From positions 10,567,945 through 10,631,944 of the forward strand of contig NC_049916.1 in the NCBI RefSeq assembly GCF_001411555.2: DNA of 64,000 bases, in the 5' to 3' direction. This document shows positions 20,630 through 31,915 of this stretch, in pieces. The translations under genes were made by a program, and so were the position numbers. How positions within the stretch are numbered: position 1 is the first letter of the stretch; the number at the start of each line of letters is the position of its first letter. The DNA comes from Juglans regia. Its lineage: Eukaryota; Streptophyta; Magnoliopsida; Fagales; Juglandaceae. A model generated the notes under the pieces. That model was not told where the DNA came from. It saw only the letters and a list, made by a program, of their open reading frames with translations, and made no database searches.

Positions 20630-22412
20630 TGATAGAACTTGGTCTCGGGTCACAAATTGGAGAACCAAATTCCTCTCTGCAGCAGGAAAGGAGATACTGC
20701 TCAAAGCTGTGCTCCAAGCTATCCCCACATATGCTATGGGGATGTTCCTTCTACCAGCTTCTATCTCTAGGAAGCTAAACCAGATACTAAGGAAGTTTTG
20801 GTGGGGTTTCAATGAAGATTTTTCAAAAATCCAGTGGGTCAACTGGGAGAAGCTTAGTGGCAGGAAGGATATGGGAGGGCTTGGGTTCCGAGACCTGAGA
20901 TGCTTCAATATTGCTCTACTATCCAAACAGGGGTGGAGGATCCTCCAAAATCCTACATCTCTAGTGGCTCAAATTTTAAAGCAGAAGTATTTCAACAATG
21001 GAAGCTTGCTTGATGCTAAGCTGGGAGGTGGGCCTTCTTTTGCATGGAGAGGAATTCATGCTGGAATAAGTTTGTTAAAAAAAGGCCTTATATGGAGGGT
21101 TGGAAATGGACAGAAGATTAACATTTGGAAAGATAGATGGGTACCATCTCTACCTACACAAAAGATCTTGACCCCTCGAGAAGATGATTGCTGGTGTGAA
21201 AAAGTCAGTGACATCATTGATCCTCAACAGAAGAGATGGCAGGAATCTATTCTATCTGAACTTTTCTCTAACCAGGAAATAGAGGGCATAATGGCAATTC
21301 CCATCAGCTTAGGAGATAGAGAAGATAAACTCACATGGCAATTTTCCCCGAATGGCAGCTACACAGTTAAAAGTGGATACTATCTTGGCAAAGAATTGGA
21401 GAGAGAGCAAGGAGGAGAACCTTCTGGCAGAGCTGAGAACCGCCAAGTGTGGAAGTCCATTTGGAAACTCAAGGTTCCCCCTGCCACCAAAATGTTTATT
21501 TGGAGGGCATGCAGTGAAGCCTTGCCCACTATGGCTAACCTGAAAAGAAGAAAGGTGATTAAGGACAACATCTGTTTAATATGCAAAAGGGAATCTGAAA
21601 CCTCTGGCCATGCTTTATGGGGATGCAGCAGTGCCCAAGATGTGTGGTGTCAAGGCCCAAAGAAAGTGCAAAAAGCTTCTTTTCACAGTGACTTGGTGTT
21701 TAATATCTGGGCAGAATTGATTGGCAAGCTTGAACCAGGGGATTTAAATGAGGTGGCTGCAACAATGAGAATGATATGGGCGAGAAGAAATGATGTCTTA
21801 CATGGGAAAGTTTTTAAACACCCTCAAGAAGTCATTGGCCAGGCCAGGGCAGAATTGTCTCTGCATGAAGAGGCTTTCCAGAAGGAGGTTGATGCTAACC
21901 ATGAGAACATGGCAAGAGTTCACAGATGGACAAAGCCTGCAGTAGGTGGTTTTAAAGTGAATTGGGATGCAGCTGTGCAATCAAGGCTAGGAAGGATTGG
22001 CATTGGCGTCCTAATCAGAGATCATCAAGGGCTGGTGATAGGTGCACTTCGTGCTAACAGACCTTTGAGAGGCAATGCTTTTGATGTTGAAGCATATGGG
22101 CTTGTTCTGGCTTGTGTTTTTTGTAAGGAAATTGGAATAAGGCAATTCGGTTTGGAGGGAGATTCAAAACAGGTCGTGGACCAAGTGATCCAAGGCTGTT
22201 CTAACTGGAGCTTAGGTGGTTGCCTCATATCAGATGCCAAAGCTGCTCTAATCCCAGCTGCCGATTGGTCTATCTCTCATGTGTATCGGGAGGCTAACAT
22301 GGCAGCTCACAAGCTTGCCCAAGCGGCCCTTGAATGCACTGAAGATCTTTATGACATTGAAACATGCCCCCCTTGTATTCTTCAGGTGGTTACTGAAGAA
22401 ATGAGGCATTGA
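20630..22412 (+). pseudogene. LINE thumb region, zf-RVT and RNase H
   Basis: After the frameshift the frame (open from 20709, 567 residues) gives KEILLKAVLQAIPTYAMGMF, LRKFWWGFN and GGLGFRDLRCFNIALLSKQG, then VWKSIWKLKVPPATKMFIWR and CLICKRES...H..WGC (zf-RVT, about residues 245-305). The C-terminus is the plant RVT_3 RNase H: NWDAAV (about 415), VEAYG (460), EGDSKQV (483) and HVYREANMAAHKLAQ (523). The three acidic positions D, E, D are kept. RNase H would remove RNA from the hybrid during integration. Only the one frameshift separates it from the reverse transcriptase. Confidence 0.9.
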
Positions 22413-22524
22413 TCATGTCTTTCCCACTTGTAATACTGCTTCATCTTGTATGTGGTTGGTTTGATTAATGAGATCAGTTTATTATAAAAAAAAAAAAAAA
22501 AAACTTTTTGTGAAAAAAAAAAAA

Positions 22525-23703
22525 AAAAAAAAAGTAGTGATCTTTTGCAATTTAGAACTCTAAATATAATTTTTCTAAGGTTTGGCTTTGTTTTATAAAT
22601 CTATCAATATTTTTTAAAGGAAATTATCATCATCCATTTATTAAAAAAATTTATATTCATAACTGGATACATTTTGGACTGTCCCCATATCAAACATGGT
22701 ATCTAATCAAAATAATACATTTTGAACTCTATTAGTACACTATTTTTTTTTTTTGTGATTGGTCTGGTCTTCACTATTACTGATACTCTCTAGAAACAAA
22801 AGTTTAAGAGATAATACTCTCTGCCTAAACAGAAACTCAACCTCACTTTTCATAGAAAGAGATGACTCAACCTCTACAGACAAACGTCCGAGAGACTAAT
22901 TCTTTTTTTATTTTAATAAATAATAAGGAAAGCAGTAAGATAGATGCGAAAAATGACGAATTACAGTTTGGACCAACTCTAATAGATTTCAAAATCTGTG
23001 ATAGCTGGTGAAGACAACACACTTGTCCATTTTCAGCCATAAAGGTCAGACTTGAAAGGTCTAATGGTGGCGAGTCCGATGATCTGGAGCGTGTGTCAAG
23101 AAAAATTGCTGGAATGGGTGGCGTGTGAGGACCACGTGCAGATGTGGGCAGGGCGTGAGAACCACGCACGGTGATTTTTGCAAAACCACCACTTTCAACC
23201 TGTGAATCTGCTTGTGTTGCGTGCGTCCCTTGGAAGTTACCGAAAAGTTATAGATCTATCTTTTTCAACCTTCAAGAAAATAAAATAAAACTAAACAAAA
23301 GAAATCATGATAGACAAAGTGGGTGAATGGGTGATAGACAAAGTGGGTGAATGGATGATAGACAAAATTTTGACTTTGTTTCATAAAAATACCAATTATT
23401 ATTGTATGATTTATTTATTTTTATATTATTGTACGATTTATTCTCTCACTGAGGATTTTATGATTTAAAAGAAAACATTTTATATATGAGACCGTGTAGA
23501 AAACTTATGCTCCACATGTTTAATATGATAAAACTTTGATTTGCAAATCTTATAATGTCACCACCTTCTCCAAAATGAATAATTTTTTAATTCATTATTA
23601 TTTCAGAAATTTTGCTTTTCTAATAATGGGCGAAACAAAATAAAAGTCGTAATTATTAAAGATTACTACTTATAAAAAAGATTTCAATATATATTAACAA
23701 TTA
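22525..23703. other. Non-coding, nothing firmly recognised
   Basis: AT-rich sequence. A 100-residue minus-strand frame at 22867-23169 has no recognised domain. A short direct duplication GATAGACAAAGTGGGTGAATGG occurs at about 23309-23354. No terminal repeats were found. Confidence 0.4.
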
Positions 23704-24072
23704 TGTAACAGAGAACAAGTAAAATGTAACAAAGAACGAGTAAATGCGCATCTTCTTATCTTCGAGAGATCAAACTCCTTCAAAAGAAAGACTTTATTGA
23801 TTTTTCTTCCACAACCTTTACCAGGAAAACTTCTGTATTTATACAATTCAGCAGCTTTTATTCTAGTTACAAATGAAAGGGTATTCTTATAATCTACACT
23901 AAGTAAGTAAGGCTATACTCTAAATCTATTACATCAATGAATCATGTGCCCATCACGTGCCCTTCACTACTTATTAATCTTCAGTTCCTTCCCACCCCTT
24001 ACGATTCACCCCTTCACTACTACACTGTCTCAAGTCATTGCCATAGCCACAACCACTATACAAGTCATAACA
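23704..24072 (-). mobile_element. 3' LTR of gypsy B
   Basis: The plus strand runs from TGTAACAGAGAACAAG (a second, similar start lies at 23725) to CAAGTCATAACA. On the minus strand it starts TGTTATGACTTG just after a polypurine tract (GAAGGGGGGATAA at about 24074-24086). The position next to the integrase end and tract supports a 3' LTR. The partner LTR was not found. Confidence 0.7.
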
Positions 24073-24122
24073 ATTATCCCCCCTTCAAAAGACCTTGCCC
24101 ACAAGGTTAGGGTAATGCATTC

Positions 24123-25260
24123 TTAGCTGATCAACAAGAATCCAAGTTGAATCTTCCTCAGGAGCCATTTAACCAACAATTCAATGAATGGCTTGTTATT
24201 AAAAACAGTCATTCTCCTCTGCAGTATACTTTTTGGCTCTGTCCTGAATTCACCATGGGAATCTAGTGAGGGTAATGTAGGTGAAATACTATGCATTGGT
24301 CCAACATGCTTCTTCAACCTGGACACATGAAAAACTGGATGCACAGATAAATTCTATGGTAATTCCAGTTTATATGCCACTTCTCCTATGCACTCCATCA
24401 CTTTAAAGGGACCACAATACCTTGCTGCCAACTTAGGACTAGCAATAGGACCCAAGCTCTATTGTTTATACTTCTGTAATTTCAAATAAACCAAATCACC
24501 AACTTGTAACTGTCTCTGAATATGGTGTTTATCATACTGCTGCTTCATATTGGATTGAGCAGCCAAAAGGTTTTCCTCAACAAAACCAAGATCTCCTCCC
24601 TAAACTTCAACTCAGAATCCACTGCTCCATTCCATGTTGTGCCTACTACATACTCCAACAATGTAGGAGGTGGAACATCATACAAGGCCTCCAATGGTGT
24701 AACCTTTGTGGAGGAATGCAGTGATGTGTTATACCACCACTCTGCCCAAGGAATCCAATGAATCCACTGCTTAGGTCTATCACAAACAAAGCATCTAAGG
24801 TACTGTTGGACATACTTATTAACTATTTCAGTCTGCCTATTTGATTGAGGGTGATAAGCATAACTGAAATGTAGCTTAATGCCATGCAATTTGATCAGCT
24901 CCTTCCAAAAACTACTCGTGAAAGTGACATCCCTATCTGTTACAATAGTTGTTGGCATACCATGCAACTTAAAGGTCTGTGAAATAAATAGCTTGGCCAC
25001 TAAAATTGCAGTGTAATGATGAGATAATGGCAAAAAATGAGCATATTTTGTAAATCGATCAACCACCACAAAAATAACAGAAAATCCCTTTGAAACAAGA
25101 AGAACATCAATAAAATCCATGAAGATATCACTCCATGATTTAGTGGGAATTGGTAATGGCTGTAACAAGCCAGTTGGTTGTAAATTCTCCACCTTGCATT
25201 TTTGATAGACTACACATTCTCTTATATAGTTCTTAATATCCCTTTTCAAGCCATTCCAAA
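24123..25260 (-). pseudogene. Ty3/gypsy integrase and chromodomain-like end (gypsy B)
   Basis: The 234-residue frame (25249-24545) carries the end of the zinc region (CVVYQKCKVENL) and the integrase core. Catalytic residues are D45 (FMDFID), D105 (VTDRD) and E141 (QTEIVN); D105 and E141 are separated by exactly 35 residues, the retroviral DD35E spacing. The C-terminal part continues in other frames through 24344-24123 with HPVFHVSRLKKHVGP and NKPFIELLVKW, similar to gypsy A. Frame breaks near 24545 and 24345 inactivate it although the triad is intact. Confidence 0.85.
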
Positions 25261-25265
25261 TAAAA

Positions 25266-26560
25266 TCAGCTTAATATTTCTCCAAAAGCACTAATGTGTA
25301 TGAGTTGCAACACCTGCTGCTTTAAAGGGGATAGAGTCGACAAAAATAATCTTCCTTTCTTGAACAACAGTCGATTTTTCACTACAAAGGGTTGATCTGT
25401 AAGTGACCCTTGTTGTAACTTCTTGCAAATCTTAGAAACCTCTTCATCTTGCAAATAAGAAGCCTTTAACTGCTCTAACCACACTGGATCCAAAACTGTA
25501 ATAGAAGACAATACTGCTTCTCCTTCTACAATTTCATCCCTTCTTGAAAGAGCATATGCAGCCACATTTTCTCTGCCCTTCTTATAGTCAATAGTAAAAT
25601 CATACCCAGATAACTTGCTTATCCACTTTTGATGTGATGGGCTCCCTATCTTTTTTTTCCAACAAGAATTTTAAACCATGGTTGTCAGTGTAATAATAGA
25701 GGTAGCCCCAACAGATAAGGTCTCCACTTCTAGACAGCCAACACCAATGCTAACAATTCATTCTCGTATGTGGATAAATCCAAAGCTTTGCCCTTCAATG
25801 TTTGACTAAAGCATGCCAAAGGTCTTCCATTTTGCATCAATAAAACCTCAATTCCCCTTACCTGGGGCATCACACTCAATCAAACAAGGCCTTGAAAAAT
25901 CAAGCAAGGCTAAAACAGGTGGAGTAGAAACAATATGCTTAAGTGCCTCAAAAGCCTATGTAGCTAAAACTTGAAAAAAATGTGTGTTTTGCTAAAACTT
26001 GAAAATCAAGCAAGGCCTTGAAAAAATGTGTGTTTTGCTAAAACTTTCAACACCAATGATAAATGTTGTACATGTTCCTCTTTGTTCTTATTGTATACCA
26101 AAATATCATCAAAGAAAGCTATTACAAATTTCCTTAAAAATGGTTGAAATACCTCATTCATCAAGGACTGAAAAAGTGGCAGGAGCATTGGTTAAGCCAA
26201 AAGGTATAACCAAAAACTCATAATGGCCTTGGTGTGTTCGAAATGCAGTCTTCTTAATATCAGCTTCTCTCACTTGAATCTTATGGTAACCAGACCTAAG
26301 GTCTAGCTTGAAAAAATTTGTTGCTCCTCAAAACTCATCCGACAATCCATCCACCATTGGATTCATAAACTTGTCTTTCATTGTTTTCCTATTCAGTGCC
26401 CTGTAATCAATGCACATGCGCCAAGACCCATCAACCTTCCTCACTAAAAGTACAATTGAGGAAAATGGAGACTAACTACTTTTGATCACTCCTGCTGCCA
26501 GCAATTCCTTCACTATCTTTTCAATCTCAGATTTTTAAACAAAAAATACCTGTATGGCCT
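25266..26560 (-). pseudogene. Ty3/gypsy reverse transcriptase and RNase H (gypsy B)
   Basis: In minus-strand order: the reverse-transcriptase start (about 26560-26280, with [16 protein letters not shown] and [10 protein letters not shown]), [20 protein letters not shown] and ILVYNKNKEEHVQHL (26188-26006) containing the catalytic FFDDILVY, then a degraded RNase H (about 25900-25560, ending MAAYALSRRDE) and the linker with LQQGSL and FKKGRLFL. Multiple stops and a local duplication (AAAACTTGAAAAxxA near 25970-26030) break it. Confidence 0.8.
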
Positions 26561-26759
26561 GACAGAAACAGGCAATGTACCCTTTTTGAGATTGATTTTG
26601 TGATCTTGACTCCTAATAGGTGGCAACTCATTAGGTTCTTCAAAAATTCAAGCATACTTAGTGAATACAACCACGAGACTAGAATCAGGTTCCTCTGCAC
26701 TGCCAACTTGTTCTTGCTATTCAATTCGTAGCAACATGTCCTTCCTCTCAATAGTGGTC

Positions 26760-27187
26760 AATTGACAAATCTAGACACCCTCCACCAATTCAGACTTACT
26801 GGAATTCATACCTCTTATACTGACATATTTCCTATTATGCTCAAAAGCCACAGTTAAGACCATTAAAGTCCCACAAAACAAGACGCAAAGTCCTTAACCA
26901 TTGCATCTCCACCACTACATCACTGCCTCCTAGTGGAAGTAAAAAACAATTAGTGAGAAACTAATTGCCTTGCATCTGAAATTGAACCCTCTCTATTACT
27001 CCCGCACTCTTTATCCTTTACCTATTTGCCACCCTAACTTCAATCTGTTCTTTAGAATTTACTGTTAATCCCACTATTCTAGCTACCATAGGATCAAGAA
27101 AATTATGGGCATTGTCTGTGTCTACAAGAATAAATGCAGAGTAGTTTTGAACTTTACCATTAATTCTCATGGTTCTTGGGCTTAAAG
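26760..27187 (-). pseudogene. Ty3/gypsy protease (gypsy B), cut by an LTR
   Basis: The minus strand reads RTMRINGKVQNYSAFILVDT, then HNFLDPMVA (active site DTDNAHNF instead of DSGSTHNF), RVAN and LLPLGGSDVVVEMQWL. The DSG active-site motif is altered to DTD, which should abolish protease activity. Upstream Gag is missing because an LTR begins at 27188. Confidence 0.75.
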
Positions 27188-29640
27188 TGTAACGTCCCGA
27201 TTCCGAAAGTCCGGAGAGTTAGCTCGTATACTTAATATCAACTTCAATATCACAACTATAAAATCCAGAAAACTCTATAAAATATTAATTCATTTACTCA
27301 ACCCAAATATCCATGTTCCTTCATAGGGACGATAAAGAAATTCTCAATAATATAAATTAAAATTTCCCCAAAGACTCGAAAATACCATTAACTTATCAAA
27401 TCAAAATAACTGAAAATAAATCAATTTACTAACTACGACTATCAAATAAACATTTATATCATCAGGCACTTATTCCACTACAATCATCACACCTTACTAA
27501 AACTTCATACTCTTGTTCTCCAGCTAAACCATCAAAATTATTTGAAAAATATTTGGAGATAAGGGGTGAGTTATAAACAACTCAGTAAGCATGAGATATT
27601 TACTAGTGTGAAAATATGAGCATTTACAGAGTTCAGAATGCAGAACAAAATACTTTCATTCAGAATACAGAATCAGAATATTTGTTTTCAGAATACAGAG
27701 TCTGATGGGCACCAAAATGAACCTAGTCTTAAAAATCATTTGCAAGTTCCAAATAGGTCAATTACATGGTTAAGAGCAAAGAAGATCAAGGAGGCAATGC
27801 AAGAATTGATACAATCCACTTGGGATGAAGCTAGTAAGACTCCGACACTCAAGATGGACTTGAAAGATGAAGATCCTGTTTTGATTCATTTGATAAGTTA
27901 TGGAAGAGGGCAACAACATGACTTAAAGACTTTGGGCCCTTGAAGACTTTCAACTTGTTTAATTCATTTAAATGACTTATTTTATTAGTTTAGAATTATT
28001 GGGTTTAATTATGAGAAGGACTTAAGGGGGGCCTATTCAAGGGCATGTTGAGAAATTTATTATTTTTGTTGAACTAGAGTTTCAAGAAGTACTGTAGCGA
28101 ACTAGGGTTTCAAAAGTACTGTAGCACCATACTGTAGCAGCGACATTGTTCATCTAGGGGCATTTTTGAAAGATGGGGATTTATTTTGGCTAGGGTTTGA
28201 TTAGGTTTTGCTTTAAATATTCTTTGTTACCTCATGTTAAGAAGTTTATGAAAATTTAATGAATTTATTCATCGTGAGTTGAGTTTATCTTCTCTTGTTC
28301 TTGATTGAACTTTTGAACTTTTGAACTTATCAAAGGTAAATCATAACCTTTGTGGCGTTCCTCCTTATAATCTGGGTTCTTGAGACGGGTTCTTCAACGG
28401 GTCTAGATTTTAATATAATCTAGGTTCTTGAAACGAGAGTCTACATTCTCTATCCATTGACTTGATTTTGACTTTCTTGGGGAGATTTCAAATTGATTGT
28501 GGGTTCAAGAGATTATATTCCCACAGGTTCATATCAGAGTCAGAACATGTTATCAAAAATATTAGAGTGAAAGTTCGAAAATATTCATAATCAAAATCCT
28601 TTTGACATAGCATAAACTGAAACATCACATCTTATCTTATCATATCAGAATAGAGACCATATTTAACCCCTGTGGTAGGCTTGTGCAAACCCCGGTGGTC
28701 AACCGAACAAAAACAGAATGTGAATCTTCCCCCTATTACTCTCAGAGCACCGAGTGTGCACACAAGAAAGACCATACAGAAAACCACTTTGCTTCCAAAG
28801 TGGGTGCACTGGAAACAGAAAAGTTGGTACCAACCTGAACAGAGGCCATAGTTTTACACTCGTGGTAAGGTTAAAACAAAACAGAAATAGAAAAAGAATG
28901 TTATGCCAGAGGTTTTCAAAAATCACATCATATCATATCAAAGTATTGAACATTTTCAGAACATAACATAATCAGATCACAAAAACATAATTTATGCATA
29001 AAATTTTATATTTGCTCTCTTTTGCAGAGTTCAGAAACAAAATGTCAAAATAACTCATGTCTACACCAGTCATGCCAAAAAATACTTTATTCTTAAATAA
29101 AAGCTCATGAGTAATGTAGAACAAATAACTGAGGTAGTTCAAATTTCTTTTTAGAACAAAACATGCATATTTTCCAAAAACCAATCTCAACTAATTTTAT
29201 TTTAATGCAAAGTCTAGTATAGGAATCTCGTTTACCTAGACTTCTTAGTTTATCAAAATTTTTCAACATCAGTACTAAACGAAAATCAATCGTCATCTAT
29301 AAAATTGTCATGTAACTCCCATAAGTTTCAATTGAACATGTATTTCGATATTTAAGCTTAAGTTTCTAAAATAATTTATTTTAATTCCTCAAAATCTAAA
29401 ATTCTTATAACCTCAAAATATATCATCTCTTTCTAAAATAATCAATGTCCATCTAATAACTTCAACTAAAACATTAAAAAAAATCTAACTTATTTACTAT
29501 TGTAATCAAACTATAAATTTAATACTAGATCATATAACTATACCAGAATATTTTAAATTAAACAACTATTATTTAATGAACTAGATCATATCTAAAGTGT
29601 AGAAATAAAAAAGGGTCTCGAGCCCCTTCTAGTTTGCTTT
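27188..29640. mobile_element. LTR fragment (TGTAAC type) with nested solo LTR
   Basis: It starts TGTAACGTCCCGATTCCG at the break in gypsy B protease, like the termini of the other long LTRs here. The interior has CAGAATA and AACATAACATAA low-complexity stretches and small inverted repeats (CCACTTTGCTTCCAAAGTGG at 28787). The right end is not clear: sequence similarity in style fades near 29.6 kb and no TTACA end with a TAAAG target repeat was found. A separate solo LTR lies at 27703-28536. Confidence 0.55.
27703..28536 (+). mobile_element. Solo LTR with GAGTC target duplication, carrying a pol-tail reading frame
   Basis: The 834-bp block starts TGATGGGCACC, ends GGTTCATATCA and is flanked by GAGTC (27698-27702 and 28537-28541). 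Removing it leaves a continuous CAGAATACAGAGTCAGAACA host sequence. Its first 240 bp encode VPNRSITWLRAKKIKEAMQE and LIQSTWDE, which resembles the TRSRAKKIKEAM tail found at the C-terminus of some plant gypsy polyproteins. That suggests the 3' LTR of this family overlaps the end of pol. The last bases resemble a primer binding site (TATCAGAGTC), so an alternative is a pol-tail/LTR/PBS fragment, but the exact duplication favours a solo LTR. Confidence 0.75.
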
Positions 29641-29659
29641 CCTTCCTTTTGTAACCGGG

Positions 29660-30250
29660 CTCTCATGTAAAAGTTGACTTCAAATTTGAAAAATTTGAAT
29701 TATTTTTTGTGTTTTATTCGGAAATTTGAAAAAGTTGTAATGATTAGGTAATGATTAGATGAAAAAATTAAAAATTAAAAATTGAAAAATACTTATATTT
29801 GAATGTGTTTTTTATGTTAAGATGAAATCAGATAAAATGAGATGAGTTGAAACTATTGTTTGTTAAATATTATCTTTTATCTCATTACTATTTACAAATT
29901 TTTCATCTCATTTCATTTCATTTGTGTAACCAAATGAGGCCTAACTATTCATTGTCTTATATGAGAGTGTCACGTTAGTTATAAATCTCATGAACTAGTT
30001 TGTATTCCTAGAACGAGAATTACAATGAGTAGGAAAACCTATGTTGTAACTTTTTTATATTATGTTTGGATTCAAAAAGTATCTCAGCTCATCTTATTTA
30101 ATCATTATAATTTTTCTATACTTTCAAACAAAATATATTAAATAATTTAACTTTTTCAAATCCCAAAATAAAAATAATATTATAATAATATTTTATTTAA
30201 TTTTTAATTTTATCTCATATTTTCTCAGCTCACTATCCTAACATCTCTTA
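29660..30250. mobile_element. Two MITE remnants
   Basis: 29660-29943 ends CATTTGTGTAACCAAATGAGGCC and 30062-30250 starts ATGTTTGGATTCAAAAAGTA and ends near CACTATCCTAACATCTC. Both carry the AT-rich interior with AACTTTTTCAAATCCC or TTGAAAAAGTTGTAATGATTA typical of the MITEs at 16875 and 17240. Ends and target duplications are degraded. Confidence 0.6.
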
Positions 30251-31299
30251 AATATATAGCGTAGTGCACAAAAATCAAGGAGAAGCATAAAAAAGGTTCA
30301 ATGATATTTTTTTCTCAATACAAGAAGATAAAGTTACTATTTATATACAATTTAGGCATTTACAAATTACTTTTTTTTTTTTAAATCATTTTAATGTGTT
30401 TGAATTAAAATGAAAAATTATTAGTATATTAATACACATTGTGTACAAATTATAACCGTATTATTGTTCTTAATAAATGCAGGAAGTGGAAAGTATTTGC
30501 CAACCCAAAAGTAAGAAGCTTTTAAACCCTTAGGCTTCGTTTGGTTACTGAACTAACTTAGTTCAGCTGAGTTAAGTTTAATTTTAAGCTGAGTCTAATA
30601 TCCAAACACTCAACTCTCAAATTACTAAACTCATCCCAATTCAAAACCTTCTTACACATGGGACCCACAACCTTTTTCAACTTAAAACATCTTTATATGT
30701 GGGACTCATTGTGACGCCCCCAAATTCCGCTTAGGATCGAACAGACATTTGAAGCGTCGAGACATGCAATACAAAGTTACACGCACCCGTTCATGACATA
30801 TAAGATGCAATATTCTTAACATGCATCTAGTATTATGCAATATTCGCAGCAGATGATTTTTTTCTTCAGCAATACTATGCACCAAACCGAAATATCCCAA
30901 ATACTTAAAAACATACTTCATACATAATGACGTACTAAACAACTGAGATCACAATAATAGTTCATATGGTTGTGATCAAAAGAGTGCTGGAGATTGAACT
31001 CCACAAATACAAGTAGTAACCTGAGGTAACTACTGTACTACCATCTACGTCGCACCATCGCTTAGTCGATCGTTTCTAGTTGGTCGATTCTCGATTCTCC
31101 TTCAGATCCTATAATAAGATCTACCATTCGGGGGGAATGGTAGTTGGGATTACCACAGTGAGATTTGATTACAAATCTCAACAAGTTAACAGGAAACTTC
31201 CACACAGGTTAATGATGCATGCATGGCAGTAAAATCATAAATGTATAATCAAATCATAAGTAATCATAGCATAAATTGACATACAATATAACATAACTG

Positions 31300-31600
31300 G
31301 CATAGCTTAAATTGAAACTGAAACTTAGCATGAACGTGACTTGAAACATAACATGGACTTGAAACATAGCATGAACGTGAACTTGAAACATAACATGGAC
31401 TTGAAACATAACATGAACGTGAACATATATAATTTAAACATGAACTTGAACATAACTTGAACCTGAGCATGACATAACATAAATGTGAACTTGGAACATA
31501 ACGTGAACGTGAACATAACATAACATGAACTTGAAACATATTATTGTCTCATGGGATTACCATGATTGCGTGAACGTAAACTTGAACATAACATAACGTG
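31300..31600 (-). repeat. Low-complexity AACATAACATGAAC repeat in solo LTR
   Basis: Irregular tandem words: GAAACATAACATGGACTT, GAAACATAGCATGAACGTG and variants, about 20-36 bp each. The minus-strand frames they create (CYVSSPCYVSS...) are repeat artefacts. A second such block lies at 32090-32470. Confidence 0.8.
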
Positions 31601-31749
31601 AAACATGACTTGAACTTGGAATCTTATTCAATAGACTTAATCATTAAAGTGACCATATGGGTGCTACACAGGTCCCCTTGAGCCGTGTGTCCCTGCCGAT
31701 TACCGCATCACATCACAGGTTTCTATACCAGCTGTGAGTGCGTTAATAC

Positions 31750-31915
31750 GTACTCCACAGTTGTTGTGGCCCCACGTATTCTACGTGTCACAATTGTTGT
31801 GTCTCACGTAGTGTATGCTCCACAGTTGTTGTGGTCTCATACTTCATGCTCCACAGTTGTTGTGGTCCCATGACTTATTTGTTTGTGCCACACTTACTGT
31901 GGACACACGTAACAT
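31750..31915 (-). repeat. Tandem hairpin-forming repeat in solo LTR
   Basis: Four to five units contain CCACAGTTGTTGTGG, an inverted repeat (CCACA/TGTGG), followed by (T/C)C(T/C)CA(T/C) and a variable linker, at about 31756, 31785 (diverged), 31831, 31851 and 31890 (diverged). The block sits between the two low-complexity stretches, as the 13083-13540 array does in the other LTR. Confidence 0.75.

Larger units (their letters stand above)
19090..22524 (+). mobile_element. 5'-truncated LINE with reverse transcriptase and RNase H, split by an hAT MITE
   Basis: Coding begins abruptly near 19092 within ORF2 (TTSNPSSIDQCLLAMD), continues through reverse transcriptase, zf-RVT and a plant-type RNase H, and ends with a 3' tail and A-run (about 22485-22502), then a second A-run to 22531. 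I could not find a target duplication. It lacks ORF1 and the endonuclease. Apart from the MITE and one frame break at about 20628, the frames are long and few stops are present, so this is one of the younger LINE copies here. Confidence 0.9.

Noticed and set aside
22867..23169. 100-residue minus-strand frame with SSDSPPLDLSSLTF
   Set aside because: No recognisable domain, no conserved start context, and it sits in repeat-rich DNA; kept as unassigned.
29582..29610. TAAAG near 29593 as the right-hand target duplication for the LTR starting at 27188
   Set aside because: The preceding bases do not form a TTACA or CA terminus and gypsy B sequence does not resume after it.
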